From positions 117,511 through 181,510 of the forward strand of contig NZ_JAUSLG010000047.1 of NCBI RefSeq assembly GCF_030646615.1: a stretch of DNA of 64,000 nucleotides, written 5' to 3'. Origin of the DNA: Phenylobacterium sp. GTDB lineage: Bacteria > Pseudomonadota > Alphaproteobacteria > Caulobacterales > Caulobacteraceae. Position numbers and translations under genes: made by a program. Below, one piece after another: positions 45,745 through 53,060 of this stretch (position 1 is the first letter of the stretch; each line of letters opens with the position of its first letter). The notes beneath the pieces are model-generated. The model was not told the origin of the DNA, did no database searches, and worked only from the letters and a program-made list of their open reading frames with translations.

Positions 45745-45770
45745 GGCGCCGGCTATTCCGCGATATCGAA

Positions 45771-45803
45771 GGGCCTCGGAGCAATCCGGGGCCCTTTTCC
45801 TTT
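45771..45803 (+). terminator. Rho-independent terminator of rpsD
   Basis: A 10-bp stem (GGGCCTCGGA at 45771-45780 with TCCGGGGCCC at 45785-45794, one G-U pair) closed by a GCAA tetraloop and followed by TTTTCCTTT. It lies 26 nt after the rpsD stop. Confidence 0.93.
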
Positions 45804-45900
45804 GTCCTGCCGGCCGTGGCGACGGTTGCCCCCCGTGCGCATCACCCTGATAAGTCCTGCGCACACGGGCGCATGTGGCGTCTGTCCTCGCCGAGGGGCC

Positions 45901-47040
45901 ATGAACGAGCTTCGCGACGTCTACATCACCGGGGTCGGGGCGCACCTGCCCGGCTCCCCTGTGCCGTCGGCCGCGATCGAGGATCACATCGGTCGGATCG
46001 GCGGCCGGGACAGCGCCCTGGGGCGTCGCGCCCTGCGCTGGAATGGCGTCGAGACCCGCCACTACGCCCTTGACGCTGAGGGCCGGCCGACCACCTCCAA
46101 CGCCGCCATGTGCGCCGATGCTGTCCGCGCCGCCCTGGATCAGGCGGCGCTAAGCCCGCAGGATCTCACCTTCCTGGCCACCGCCACCACCCAGGGGGAC
46201 TATCTGGTCCCCGGCCACGGCTCCAATGTGCATGGCGAGCTGGGGGGCGGGCCGCTGGAGGTGGCGAGCTTCCAGTCGGTCTGCGGTTCGGCCCTGATGG
46301 CGGCCAAGTCGGCCTGGCTGTCGGTGCGGGCGGGCGAGCATGACGTCGCCGCCGCCGCCGCCAGCGAGTTCTCGTCGCGCTGGTTCCGCCCCGCCTTCTA
46401 TGAGGGCTCGGCCCTGGTGGACGCCAAGGGCCGGCTGCGACCGGAGGCCGACTATCTTCGCTTCACCCTCTCGGACGGCGCTGGGGCGGTGGTGATGGAG
46501 CCCAGCCCGTGTCCCTCCGGCCTGTCCCTGAAGGTGCGGTTCATCGACCTGATCTCGCTGGCCGATCGCTTTGACCCCTGCATGTGGGCCGGCGCCGCGC
46601 CGCAATCGCGCGCCGACCCGCTGTCCACCTGGGCGTTCGCCGGACCGGTCGCCGCCCATGCGCAGGGCGCCGTCGCCCTGCTGCAGGACTTCGACCTGCT
46701 CAAGCGCGTCATCCGCGCCTGGGTCGGGGTCTATCTGCAGAAGGTGGAGGCCGGCAGGATCGAGCCCGCCAAGATCGACCATCTGCTCTGCCACTATTCG
46801 GCGCGGTCCCTGCGGGCCGAGATCGAGGGCCTGCTGGAGAGCACCGCCGGCATGATCGACCGCGACAGGTGGTTCTCCAATCTGAGCTCCGTGGGCAATG
46901 TGGGCTCGGCCTCGATCTGGGTCATGCTGGAGGCCTTCCTGCGATCGGGTCGCCTGTCGCCCGGCCAGCAGGTGCTCTGCGTCGTGCCTGAGAGCGGCCG
47001 CGCTCTGGTGGGTTTCATGCTGCTGGAGGCGGTGGAATGA
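45901..47040 (+). CDS. 3-oxoacyl-ACP synthase III-like (KAS III/FabH-type) condensing enzyme
   Basis: 379 residues from ATG 45901 (MNELRDVYITGVGAHLPG). The thiolase-fold KAS III features are present: acyl-accepting C128 in SFQSVCGSAL, H298 in LLCHYSARS and N333 in VGNVGSAS, forming the C-H-N triad. It is longer than housekeeping FabH and more like the KAS III enzymes of secondary metabolism. A longer frame from 45802 overlaps the rpsD terminator and is unlikely. Its stop overlaps the start of the next gene (47037-47040), so it leads a translationally coupled three-gene operon. Likely role: condensation or transfer of an acyl group in a specialised lipid-like pathway; substrate unknown. Confidence 0.87.
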   Translation: MNELRDVYITGVGAHLPGSPVPSAAIEDHIGRIGGRDSALGRRALRWNGVETRHYALDAEGRPTTSNAAMCADAVRAALDQAALSPQDLTFLATATTQGDYLVPGHGSNVHGELGGGPLEVASFQSVCGSALMAAKSAWLSVRAGEHDVAAAAASEFSSRWFRPAFYEGSALVDAKGRLRPEADYLRFTLSDGAGAVVMEPSPCPSGLSLKVRFIDLISLADRFDPCMWAGAAPQSRADPLSTWAFAGPVAAHAQGAVALLQDFDLLKRVIRAWVGVYLQKVEAGRIEPAKIDHLLCHYSARSLRAEIEGLLESTAGMIDRDRWFSNLSSVGNVGSASIWVMLEAFLRSGRLSPGQQVLCVVPESGRALVGFMLLEAVE

Positions 47041-47702
47041 CCGGAGTCCCGGACGTCCTGCGCCAGCTGACGATTGTTTTTACGGAGTTCGAGGGGCGGC
47101 TCGAACAGACGCCGCTGATCCGCAAGCTGACCCGGGGCCGCTTCGACCTGGCCGACTATCAGGCCTTTCTGGTCGGCCTGCGCCAGCAGGTGGCCGATGG
47201 GGCGCTGTGGATGTCGCGGGCGGCGTCCAATATCGATGAGCGCCACCTGGAACTTCGCTCCGCCCTGATGCGGCACGCCGTGACCGAGCACCGGGACTTC
47301 CGGCTTCTGGAGGGCGACTATGTCACCTCCGGCGGCGACCTGGCGGTGATCCAGGGCGCGGAGAAGAACCTGGGATCCGAGGCGCTCTCGGCCTGGATGT
47401 TCCATGAGGCGTCCAGGCCCAACCCCTTCGGCCTTCTGGGCGCCATGTGGATCATCGAGGGCTTGGGCTCGATCAAGGCCGCCGAATGGGGCCGGCTGGT
47501 CCAGCGGCGGCTCGGCCTGCCCGACGAGGCGCTCCGCTTTCTGCTCTATCATGGGGAGAACGACCTCGAGCACATCAAGGAGTTCGAGGCCATGCTGGCC
47601 ATGGTCCTGCCCGATGCGGCGGTGGCGGCGAAGATCGTGAAGACCGCCCGGGTGACCGCGCGGCTCTACGCCCTGCAGATCGAGGAGATCACCGGTGACT
47701 GA
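47037..47702 (+). CDS. Heme-oxygenase-like diiron protein (iron-containing redox enzyme family)
   Basis: 221 residues, all-helical, resembling the TENA/PqqC/heme-oxygenase-like fold. Candidate metal ligands follow the HDO layout: E84-H85 in AVTEHRDFRLLEGDY, E141 in MWIIEGLGS and the H172-x3-D176-x2-H179 cluster in YHGENDLEHIKEF. Enzymes of this class (for example UndA, which makes 1-undecene, and the SznF central domain) use a diiron centre and O2 to decarboxylate or oxidise amines and fatty acids. The start overlaps the KAS III gene stop and the end overlaps the next gene by 8 nt, a strong sign of a joint pathway. Family call by motif; reaction unknown. Confidence 0.78.
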   Translation: MTGVPDVLRQLTIVFTEFEGRLEQTPLIRKLTRGRFDLADYQAFLVGLRQQVADGALWMSRAASNIDERHLELRSALMRHAVTEHRDFRLLEGDYVTSGGDLAVIQGAEKNLGSEALSAWMFHEASRPNPFGLLGAMWIIEGLGSIKAAEWGRLVQRRLGLPDEALRFLLYHGENDLEHIKEFEAMLAMVLPDAAVAAKIVKTARVTARLYALQIEEITGD

Positions 47703-48606
47703 GGCGGCCTTCGACCTGTCAGCCTATGATCCGCGGGACCCCAACCCGTGGCTGGCGCTCTATCTGGACCAGGGCCTGCCGATCGCCCCGGAGGCCAAGA
47801 AGGCGCTGCTGATGGGCAACGCCTCCTGGTCGCGGCGGTGGCTGTTTCCGGTCAGCCGCCCGCTGATCTTCGTCTTCTTCATCCTGGTGAAGATCGTCCG
47901 GGGGATCTCACCGCACCATCCCAACCTGAACGGCGCCCTTCACCGGCTGATCCACTGGGGCCTGCGCACCTTCTGCACCCCGGAAGCCAACACCCTGATC
48001 CTGCGCCATTTTCATGTGGGCACCGAGCTGCTGGCTTTCATCAAGGGCAATGCCGGTCCCGTCGAGGTCGAGACCGTTCCCCTGCGGCCGCGGACGCTGA
48101 AGGACCTGGAGGACAACGTCTTTCTTCAGCACGACCTCAACATCTTCAATTTCATCATCCAGCTGGGCGCCAGCCTGCGCGGCCAGGGGCGGGACCTGGC
48201 GCCGGTCGAGCGCCCCGACTTCTCGATGATCTCGGACGAACCGTTCGAGCTGGGCGAACTGCCGAAGGGGCGGCTCAACTTCGCCGACGTGCAGACGGCG
48301 ATCGAGGCCTATACGCCGCTCTATGCGCTGCTCTTGCCGCGGGCCGATTTCATCCGCGCGGCCCAGTCGCTCCAGCTCGACGAGACGGTGGCCATCTATA
48401 TCGGCAAGATCCTGGGGACCGACTACCACATGTCCTTCGTGAAGAATGGACACCCCCTGGTCCCGCTCTCGACGGTCCAGGCGGGACAGCGGCTGATGCT
48501 CCACGGGCTCGACTGCGAGGCCTTGCATGGCTGGCTTCGCCTGCTGAAGCAGAGGCAGGCCGCCGGCCTGCCGCTGGATCCCCGCAATCCCCTGTCGGGT
48601 CTCTAG
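47695..48606 (+). CDS. Unknown membrane-associated protein of the KAS III/HDO operon
   Basis: 303 residues starting at a GTG that overlaps the preceding gene by 8 nt. A hydrophobic segment at about 49-69 (RRWLFPVSRPLIFVFFILVKIVRGI) suggests membrane attachment. Histidine-containing motifs follow: SPHHPNLNGALHRLIHWG, LRHFHVGTELLAF, FLQHDLNIFNF and DYHMSF. These could bind metal, but do not match the classic fatty-acid desaturase boxes. I do not recognise the family with certainty (possibly one of the recently numbered DUFs seen next to HDO genes). The coupling to a condensing enzyme and a diiron protein suggests it acts on the same acyl substrate. Confidence 0.75.
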   Translation: MTEAAFDLSAYDPRDPNPWLALYLDQGLPIAPEAKKALLMGNASWSRRWLFPVSRPLIFVFFILVKIVRGISPHHPNLNGALHRLIHWGLRTFCTPEANTLILRHFHVGTELLAFIKGNAGPVEVETVPLRPRTLKDLEDNVFLQHDLNIFNFIIQLGASLRGQGRDLAPVERPDFSMISDEPFELGELPKGRLNFADVQTAIEAYTPLYALLLPRADFIRAAQSLQLDETVAIYIGKILGTDYHMSFVKNGHPLVPLSTVQAGQRLMLHGLDCEALHGWLRLLKQRQAAGLPLDPRNPLSGL

Positions 48607-48859
48607 GGCGACACCCGCCTTCAAGGCTCGGGACTATGTCGGAGCCTCCCATGACATCGGGGGCTGAGGCGCCGACTGACGTCGCTGTTGGGTCTATTCG
48701 ACCCGAAGACGCTTCGACCCTGTTGACGGGGCCGGTCTGTCCCCCTATGTCCGCCGCTCGGTCCGGGCCCCTCTGGTCGCGACGGCGGTCGCGACGATGT
48801 CGGATCTTCACTCTCCAGACGCGGACGCGGCGTCGTGACTATGAGAGGTGCGGGGTCCG
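48607..48859 (+). other. Leader region upstream of the TerC gene
   Basis: 253 nt with no supported gene. It is rich in short inverted repeats, including GGGTC/GACCC around 48694-48708 and two copies of GGTCGCGACG near 48774-48796 (GTCGCGAC is itself palindromic). TerC-family genes are often preceded by the manganese-sensing yybP-ykoY riboswitch. I cannot find its conserved core here, so this is only flagged as a structured-looking leader. Confidence 0.3.
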
Positions 48860-49879
48860 ATGGACGCTCTCCTTATATTTTTGCAAACGCCGTTCCTCGG
48901 TCAGGCCACCTGGCTCTGGCTGTTGTTCCTTGGGATCGTCCTCACGGTCCTGACCCTCGACCTGGGGGTCTTCAATCGCAAGGACCACGTCATTGGTCCC
49001 GCGGAATCGGTGAAGGCGGCGGCGGCCTATATCGCCCTCGGCCTGACCTTCGGCGCCTGGATCTGGTACGACCTCGGCTCGCAGAAGGCGGTGGAATACT
49101 ATACCGGCTATCTCCTCGAGCTGACCCTGGCCCTCGACAATGTCTTCGTCATCTCCCTGATCCTGGCCTATTTCGCCGTTCCGCGGGAGCTGCAGCACCG
49201 GGTGCTCTTCTGGGGCATTCTGGGGGTGATCATCCTGCGGGCGATCATGATCGGCATCGGCGCGGCCCTGGTGACCAACTTCGCCTGGATCCTCTACATC
49301 TTCGCCGCCTTCCTGCTCTTCACCGGCGCCAAGATGCTCAAGGAGTCCTTCTCCAGCGACGCGGAAGAGGCCAAGGACCTCACCAACAACGCCATATTGA
49401 AGTGGTTGCGCGGCCATCTCCGGGTGACCGAGACCTTCCAGGGCTCGAAGTTCTTCGTGCGCCAGGCCCATCCGGTCAGCGGCAAGGTGGTGCTGTTCGC
49501 CACCCCGCTGTTCCTGGCCCTGGTGCTGGTGGAGTTCGCCGACCTGGTCTTCGCCATCGACTCGGTGCCGGCCATCTTCGCCATCACCCAGGACCCCTAC
49601 ATCGTCTACACCTCCAACATCTTCGCCATCCTGGGGCTGCGGGCGCTCTATTTCGCCCTGGAGAACGCGGTCCACCGCTTCCACTATCTGAAGGTGGCGC
49701 TTGCCCTGGTGCTGGTCTTCATCGGCTTCAAGATCTTCGCCGGCGACCTCTTCTTCGGCGGAAAGTTCCCCGCCCCCTGGTCGCTGGGCATCACCGTCAG
49801 CCTGCTGGCCGGCGGCGTGATCTTCTCGCTGCTCAAGCCCAAGCATCCCAAGGGCGGCGTTGAAGGCGGGATAGTCTGA
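48860..49879 (+). CDS. TerC family integral membrane protein (Alx-like)
   Basis: 339 residues, about nine transmembrane helices, with the two TerC signature repeats LTLALDNVFVISLILAYFAVP and EFADLVFAIDSVPAIFAI, whose membrane aspartates (ALDN, AIDS) are the hallmark of the family. Alx/TerC proteins are implicated in metal, especially manganese, export and insertion of metalated exoproteins. The frame opens at GTG 48848; ATG 48860 is preferred, with GAGG upstream of either. No tellurite-resistance genes are adjacent, so a tellurium role is not implied. Confidence 0.92.
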   Translation: MDALLIFLQTPFLGQATWLWLLFLGIVLTVLTLDLGVFNRKDHVIGPAESVKAAAAYIALGLTFGAWIWYDLGSQKAVEYYTGYLLELTLALDNVFVISLILAYFAVPRELQHRVLFWGILGVIILRAIMIGIGAALVTNFAWILYIFAAFLLFTGAKMLKESFSSDAEEAKDLTNNAILKWLRGHLRVTETFQGSKFFVRQAHPVSGKVVLFATPLFLALVLVEFADLVFAIDSVPAIFAITQDPYIVYTSNIFAILGLRALYFALENAVHRFHYLKVALALVLVFIGFKIFAGDLFFGGKFPAPWSLGITVSLLAGGVIFSLLKPKHPKGGVEGGIV

Positions 49880-49957
49880 GCCTCTCCATGGACATCGACC
49901 CGCTCTTGCCAGCGACATGGGCTTTCCCTGGCGGCGCGGATGTGGCCGATAGGGGGC

Positions 49958-50335
49958 ATGACACGCCGCTTTCTGATGATGGCCTCGGTCGCCGCCCTGC
50001 TGGCCGGCTGCGCCACGGTTCCGCCGCCGCCGATCCTTGCGCCCTCGGGGGTCCCCCTGGCCGAACTGGAGCCGCTCTACGCTGCAGAGGCCGGCCGGCG
50101 GGAGCTGACCATCAAGGTGGCCTCCAACGGCTGCACCACCAAGGGCGACTTCGCCTTCTATGTGGAGCGGCAGGGCGAGGCGGTGACCCTGGCCTTCGGC
50201 CGCAAGCGGCTGGACGAATGCCGCTCGCTGGTGGCGGGGCATGTGTCGCTGACCTTCAGCTATGAGGAGCTGGGGCTGGTGGCCCGCGATCCGGTCTTCC
50301 TGCTCAATCCGCTGATCGGCTGGCCCGGCCTCTGA
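49958..50335 (+). CDS. Hypothetical lipoprotein
   Basis: From ATG 49958 the product is MTRRFLMMASVAALLAGC, a signal peptide with lipobox LAGC, followed by a proline-rich linker and a compact domain of about 100 residues (RELTIKVASNGCTTKGDFAFYVERQGEAVTLAFGRKRLDECRSLVAGHVSLTFSYEEL) with two cysteines that may pair. I do not recall a named family. It follows terC by 78 nt on the same strand and converges on the DUF4126 gene. Confidence 0.75.
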   Translation: MTRRFLMMASVAALLAGCATVPPPPILAPSGVPLAELEPLYAAEAGRRELTIKVASNGCTTKGDFAFYVERQGEAVTLAFGRKRLDECRSLVAGHVSLTFSYEELGLVARDPVFLLNPLIGWPGL

Positions 50336-50338
50336 ACC

Positions 50339-50929
50339 TCAGCCCGGCCGCAGACGGGCATCCTTGCGTTCGCGCCAGGCCCGGGCGGCGCGCAGCAGCA
50401 TCAGCACCCCGATGACCGCCACGAGGCCGGCGAGGCCAAAGGCGAGGACCGGCAGGAAGACCGCCAGGACGCTGAGCAAGCCCGAGAGCAGATCCTCCAG
50501 CAGAGACAGCACGGGATTGCCCAGGCCGCCGGTGGTGGCGGTGGAGACGGGCCGCACGGCCGCCCGACTTCCATGAAAGCCCCCGGCGACAACCAGGCCG
50601 GCCAGGGCGCCGATGGCCGGGTGCATGTCGCTCAGCACATTCTGCTGGCTGGCGAACAGCACGGCGCCGGCGATGGGGCTGACCAGGGCGCCCAGGCCAT
50701 GCCAGGCGGTATCTACGGCGGGGATCTTGTCCGCGACGAAGTCCACCACCGCCAGGGCGCCGATGACCGCCAACACCCAGGGCTGGGTCAACACGTCGAA
50801 GGGCTCGGCCAGGGACACCAGGTCGGTGTAGCGGGCCACCAGGCCGACCGTGAGCAGGGGCACATAGGCGTTGAAGCCGGCGGCGCTGGCCAGGCCGAAG
50901 GCCGAGAAGAGACTGGCGAAACCGTCCAT
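50339..50929 (-). CDS. DUF4126 family membrane protein
   Basis: 196 residues with four or five hydrophobic helices and the DUF4126 features GLASAAGFNAYVPLLTVGL, VVDFVADKIPAVDTAWHGL and a glycine-rich centre (AGGFHGSRAAVRPVSTATTGGLGNPVLSLLEDLLSG), followed by a basic cytosolic tail. Function unknown. The stop is 3 nt from that of the converging lipoprotein gene. Confidence 0.82.
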   Translation of the reverse strand: MDGFASLFSAFGLASAAGFNAYVPLLTVGLVARYTDLVSLAEPFDVLTQPWVLAVIGALAVVDFVADKIPAVDTAWHGLGALVSPIAGAVLFASQQNVLSDMHPAIGALAGLVVAGGFHGSRAAVRPVSTATTGGLGNPVLSLLEDLLSGLLSVLAVFLPVLAFGLAGLVAVIGVLMLLRAARAWRERKDARLRPG

Positions 50930-50982
50930 GAACCGCCTCCTGTGGCGCCATCATGCCGCAAGCTGCGCCAGGGCGCTAAGCC

Positions 50983-51402
50983 TTAGCCGAAGCGGGCGAC
51001 CAGCTCGGCGGGCACCCGGCGGGGGCGGCCGGTCGTCCTCTCGATCAGGCACCACACGGTTCTGACCTGGGCGCACATGGCGCCGTCGGGGCCATCGATG
51101 CGCACGAAACGGTCGAAGCGCGGCCCTTCGGCCTTGTCGGAAACCCAGGTGCGGCCGAGCGCCGTCTCGCCCGGCAGCAGGGCGCGGCGGTAGTCCACCT
51201 CGTGGCGCAGGGCGACCCAGGCCAGGGTCTGCGACTCCTCAGGGTCGGCGGCGGAGTCCCAGTGGGCGATGGCCAGATCCTGCGCCCAGCCCAGATAGAC
51301 CACGTTGTTCACATGGCCATTGGCGTCGATATCGGCCGCCGTCGGCGTGAAGCTGCGGGAAAAGACCTGCCGCCCCGGCGGGGGCTCGAAGGCCCGGCTC
51401 AC
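50983..51402 (-). CDS. Acyl-CoA thioesterase, 4HBT hot-dog family
   Basis: 139 residues with the 4-hydroxybenzoyl-CoA thioesterase motif DIDANGHVNNVVYLGWAQDLA, in which the aspartate region and HVNN are the substrate-binding/catalytic helix, and FVRIDGPDGAMCAQVRTVWCLIE on the last strands. It starts with GTG at 51402 and shares a 4-nt GTGA overlap with the end of grxD. It is thus the last gene of a unit bolA - AKR-like - grxD - thioesterase. Natural substrate unknown. Confidence 0.87.
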   Translation of the reverse strand: MSRAFEPPPGRQVFSRSFTPTAADIDANGHVNNVVYLGWAQDLAIAHWDSAADPEESQTLAWVALRHEVDYRRALLPGETALGRTWVSDKAEGPRFDRFVRIDGPDGAMCAQVRTVWCLIERTTGRPRRVPAELVARFG

Positions 51403-51740
51403 GCAGCCAGGACGCCCTGCTGGCTGAGGAAGGGCTTCAGCTCGCCGTTCTGGAACATCTCGCGGACGATGTCGGCGCCGCCGACGAATTCGCCCTTGAC
51501 GTAGAGCTGCGGGATGGTCGGCCAGTCGGTGTAGGTCTTGACGCCGTCGCGCAGGCTATCGTCCTGAAGCACGTCGACGCCGACGAAGTCCACGCCGAGA
51601 TGGTCGAGGATCTGCACCACCAGACCCGAGAATCCGCAGCGGGGCTGTTCGGGTACGCCCTTCATGAACAGGACCACCTGATGGTCCTTCAGGGTCTTGG
51701 CGATGAAGTCGTGGGCGGGATCGGTCATGGCCTCGCTCAT
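51399..51740 (-). CDS. grxD: Monothiol glutaredoxin, Grx4 family
   Basis: CGFS-type glutaredoxin that binds a bridging [2Fe-2S] cluster with glutathione and works with BolA proteins in iron-sulfur delivery and iron sensing. 113 residues; the active motif is C35-G-F-S, with the preceding VVLFMKGVPEQPR, and WPTIPQLYVKGEFVGGADIV supplies the glutathione-binding cis-proline loop. It overlaps the thioesterase gene by 4 nt. bolA lies two genes upstream on the same strand, a very common pairing. Confidence 0.95.
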   Translation of the reverse strand: MSEAMTDPAHDFIAKTLKDHQVVLFMKGVPEQPRCGFSGLVVQILDHLGVDFVGVDVLQDDSLRDGVKTYTDWPTIPQLYVKGEFVGGADIVREMFQNGELKPFLSQQGVLAA

Positions 51741-51815
51741 GGGAACGGCCTTTCGATGGGGTCAGAAACTCAAGACCCAGAGCTAGGGAGGCGCCGGCCC
51801 CTGGTCAATAGCCGC

Positions 51816-52703
51816 TTATGCCGAGCGGGCGTCGGCCGGGGTGTCGATCCGCGCCATTTCGATCTGGGCGGCCAGGCCTGTGGGCAGTTCGCGGTCGGGC
51901 ACGGCGGCCAGACGTTCGATCACGTCGGGGCGATGGGCCTCGATCTGGATGCAGGCCAGGGCAGGTTCGGTCAGGGCGTAGGCCAGGCAGAGCTCGTCGG
52001 CCGCCCAGTTGCGCGTCTCGTGCAGGAAGGCGTAGGCGCCGACGCTGGCGGCGCTGGGGCCGGCCCGTCGGAAGAGGGCCGGCTTGGCCGCGATCTGGGC
52101 GGGCGGGCGGCACAGCTCGGGCGGGAAGGCGTCGAAGCCGGTGATCGACATGTTGAGGTGGGCGGCCTCGCGGATGCGTCGGCGGATGTGCCAGCCCGAG
52201 GTCAGGTTGAACGGCGAGGCCAGGGCGTCGAAGGCGCCGGTGGCGACCGCCTGGTCCACCAGGGCGCTGACGCCGGCCACGCCGATCTGCAGGGCGAGGC
52301 CCGCGGCGCGGAGATCGTCCAGGGTGGCGGCGCCCTCGGGCGTCAGGGTCGCATAGGCGGCCTCGTCCAGGGTCAGCAGGTCGAAATAGCCGGCCCCGGT
52401 CTGGTTCAGGCCCTCGCGGACGGCGTCCTGCAGATAGCGTGCATCGGTGGGGGTGCGACCATCGCCGATGATCCGCCAGGCGACGAACAGCAGGCGGCGT
52501 TCCACCGCTTCCAGGGCGTCCCGGAAACCGGCCGCCAGGGGGGCGACGCCGGCTTCGAGCTCAAAGGCGTTGATCCCGCATTCCATGGCGCAGACAGCCA
52601 GGGTCCGCCAAGCGCTAGGGGCCTGGCTGCGGCCGGTGTCGCGCAGCAAGAGGCTCAGCGCCGAGACCGCCTTGCCCGAGATGCCGAACGGCCGGTAGCG
52701 CAT
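51816..52703 (-). CDS. Aldo/keto reductase-like protein lacking catalytic residues
   Basis: 295 residues with the shape of an AKR TIM barrel (MRYRPFGISGKAVSALSL, CGINAFELEAG, LQDAVREGLNQTGAGYFDLLTLDE, LRAAGLALQIGVAG). The tetrad Asp-Tyr-Lys-His of true AKRs is missing as far as I can align it: INFFDTA..Y reads INAFELEAGVA, the TK strand reads FVAWRI, and the QxH strand reads LLTLDE. NADPH-dependent reduction is therefore doubtful. It lies between bolA (13 nt upstream) and grxD, so a role linked to iron-sulfur biology or a structural use of the barrel can be imagined. Homologue status by eye. Confidence 0.7.
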   Translation of the reverse strand: MRYRPFGISGKAVSALSLLLRDTGRSQAPSAWRTLAVCAMECGINAFELEAGVAPLAAGFRDALEAVERRLLFVAWRIIGDGRTPTDARYLQDAVREGLNQTGAGYFDLLTLDEAAYATLTPEGAATLDDLRAAGLALQIGVAGVSALVDQAVATGAFDALASPFNLTSGWHIRRRIREAAHLNMSITGFDAFPPELCRPPAQIAAKPALFRRAGPSAASVGAYAFLHETRNWAADELCLAYALTEPALACIQIEAHRPDVIERLAAVPDRELPTGLAAQIEMARIDTPADARSA

Positions 52704-52715
52704 GGCCTCTCCGCC

Positions 52716-52949
52716 CTAGCCTGGAACCGAGGTCTCAAGGGCGAGGGCGTGCAGTTCGCCGCCCATCTTGCCCTTGAGGGCGGCGTAGACGAGCTGGTGC
52801 TGGCGCACCCGCGGTAAGCCCTGAAAGGCGGTCGAGACGATGCGCGCGCGATAGTGGTCGCCGTCTCCGGCGAGGTCCTCGATCGCGATCTGGGCGTCGG
52901 GAAAGGCCTCGCGCAGGGAGGTTTCCAGATCGGCCTGGGTCATAGGCAT
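52716..52949 (-). CDS. BolA family protein
   Basis: 77 residues from ATG 52949 (GAGAG nine nucleotides upstream); ATG 52943 (MTQADLETSL) is the alternative, and the frame extends to 53030 without support. Class II KH-like BolA fold: ETSLREAFPDAQIAIEDLAGDGDHYRARIVSTAFQGLPRVRQHQLVYAALKGKMGGELHALAL, with the conserved histidines of DHY and GELHAL that take part in the [2Fe-2S] BolA-Grx complex. First gene of the unit containing grxD. Confidence 0.93.
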   Translation of the reverse strand: MPMTQADLETSLREAFPDAQIAIEDLAGDGDHYRARIVSTAFQGLPRVRQHQLVYAALKGKMGGELHALALETSVPG

Positions 52950-53060
52950 GGGCGCACGCTCTCTTCCAACAGGGTTTATGGGGCGAAATGGGTTAACGCT
53001 CCCATAGCGCAGGGAGGTCCGGCCGGCCATGCAGGCGCCTCCTCAAGTCTTGGCCCAAGC

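Noticed and set aside
48839..50242. 467-codon minus-strand frame opposite terC
   Set aside because: Antisense of a clear TerC membrane protein; translation is a low-complexity glutamate/histidine/aspartate mix.
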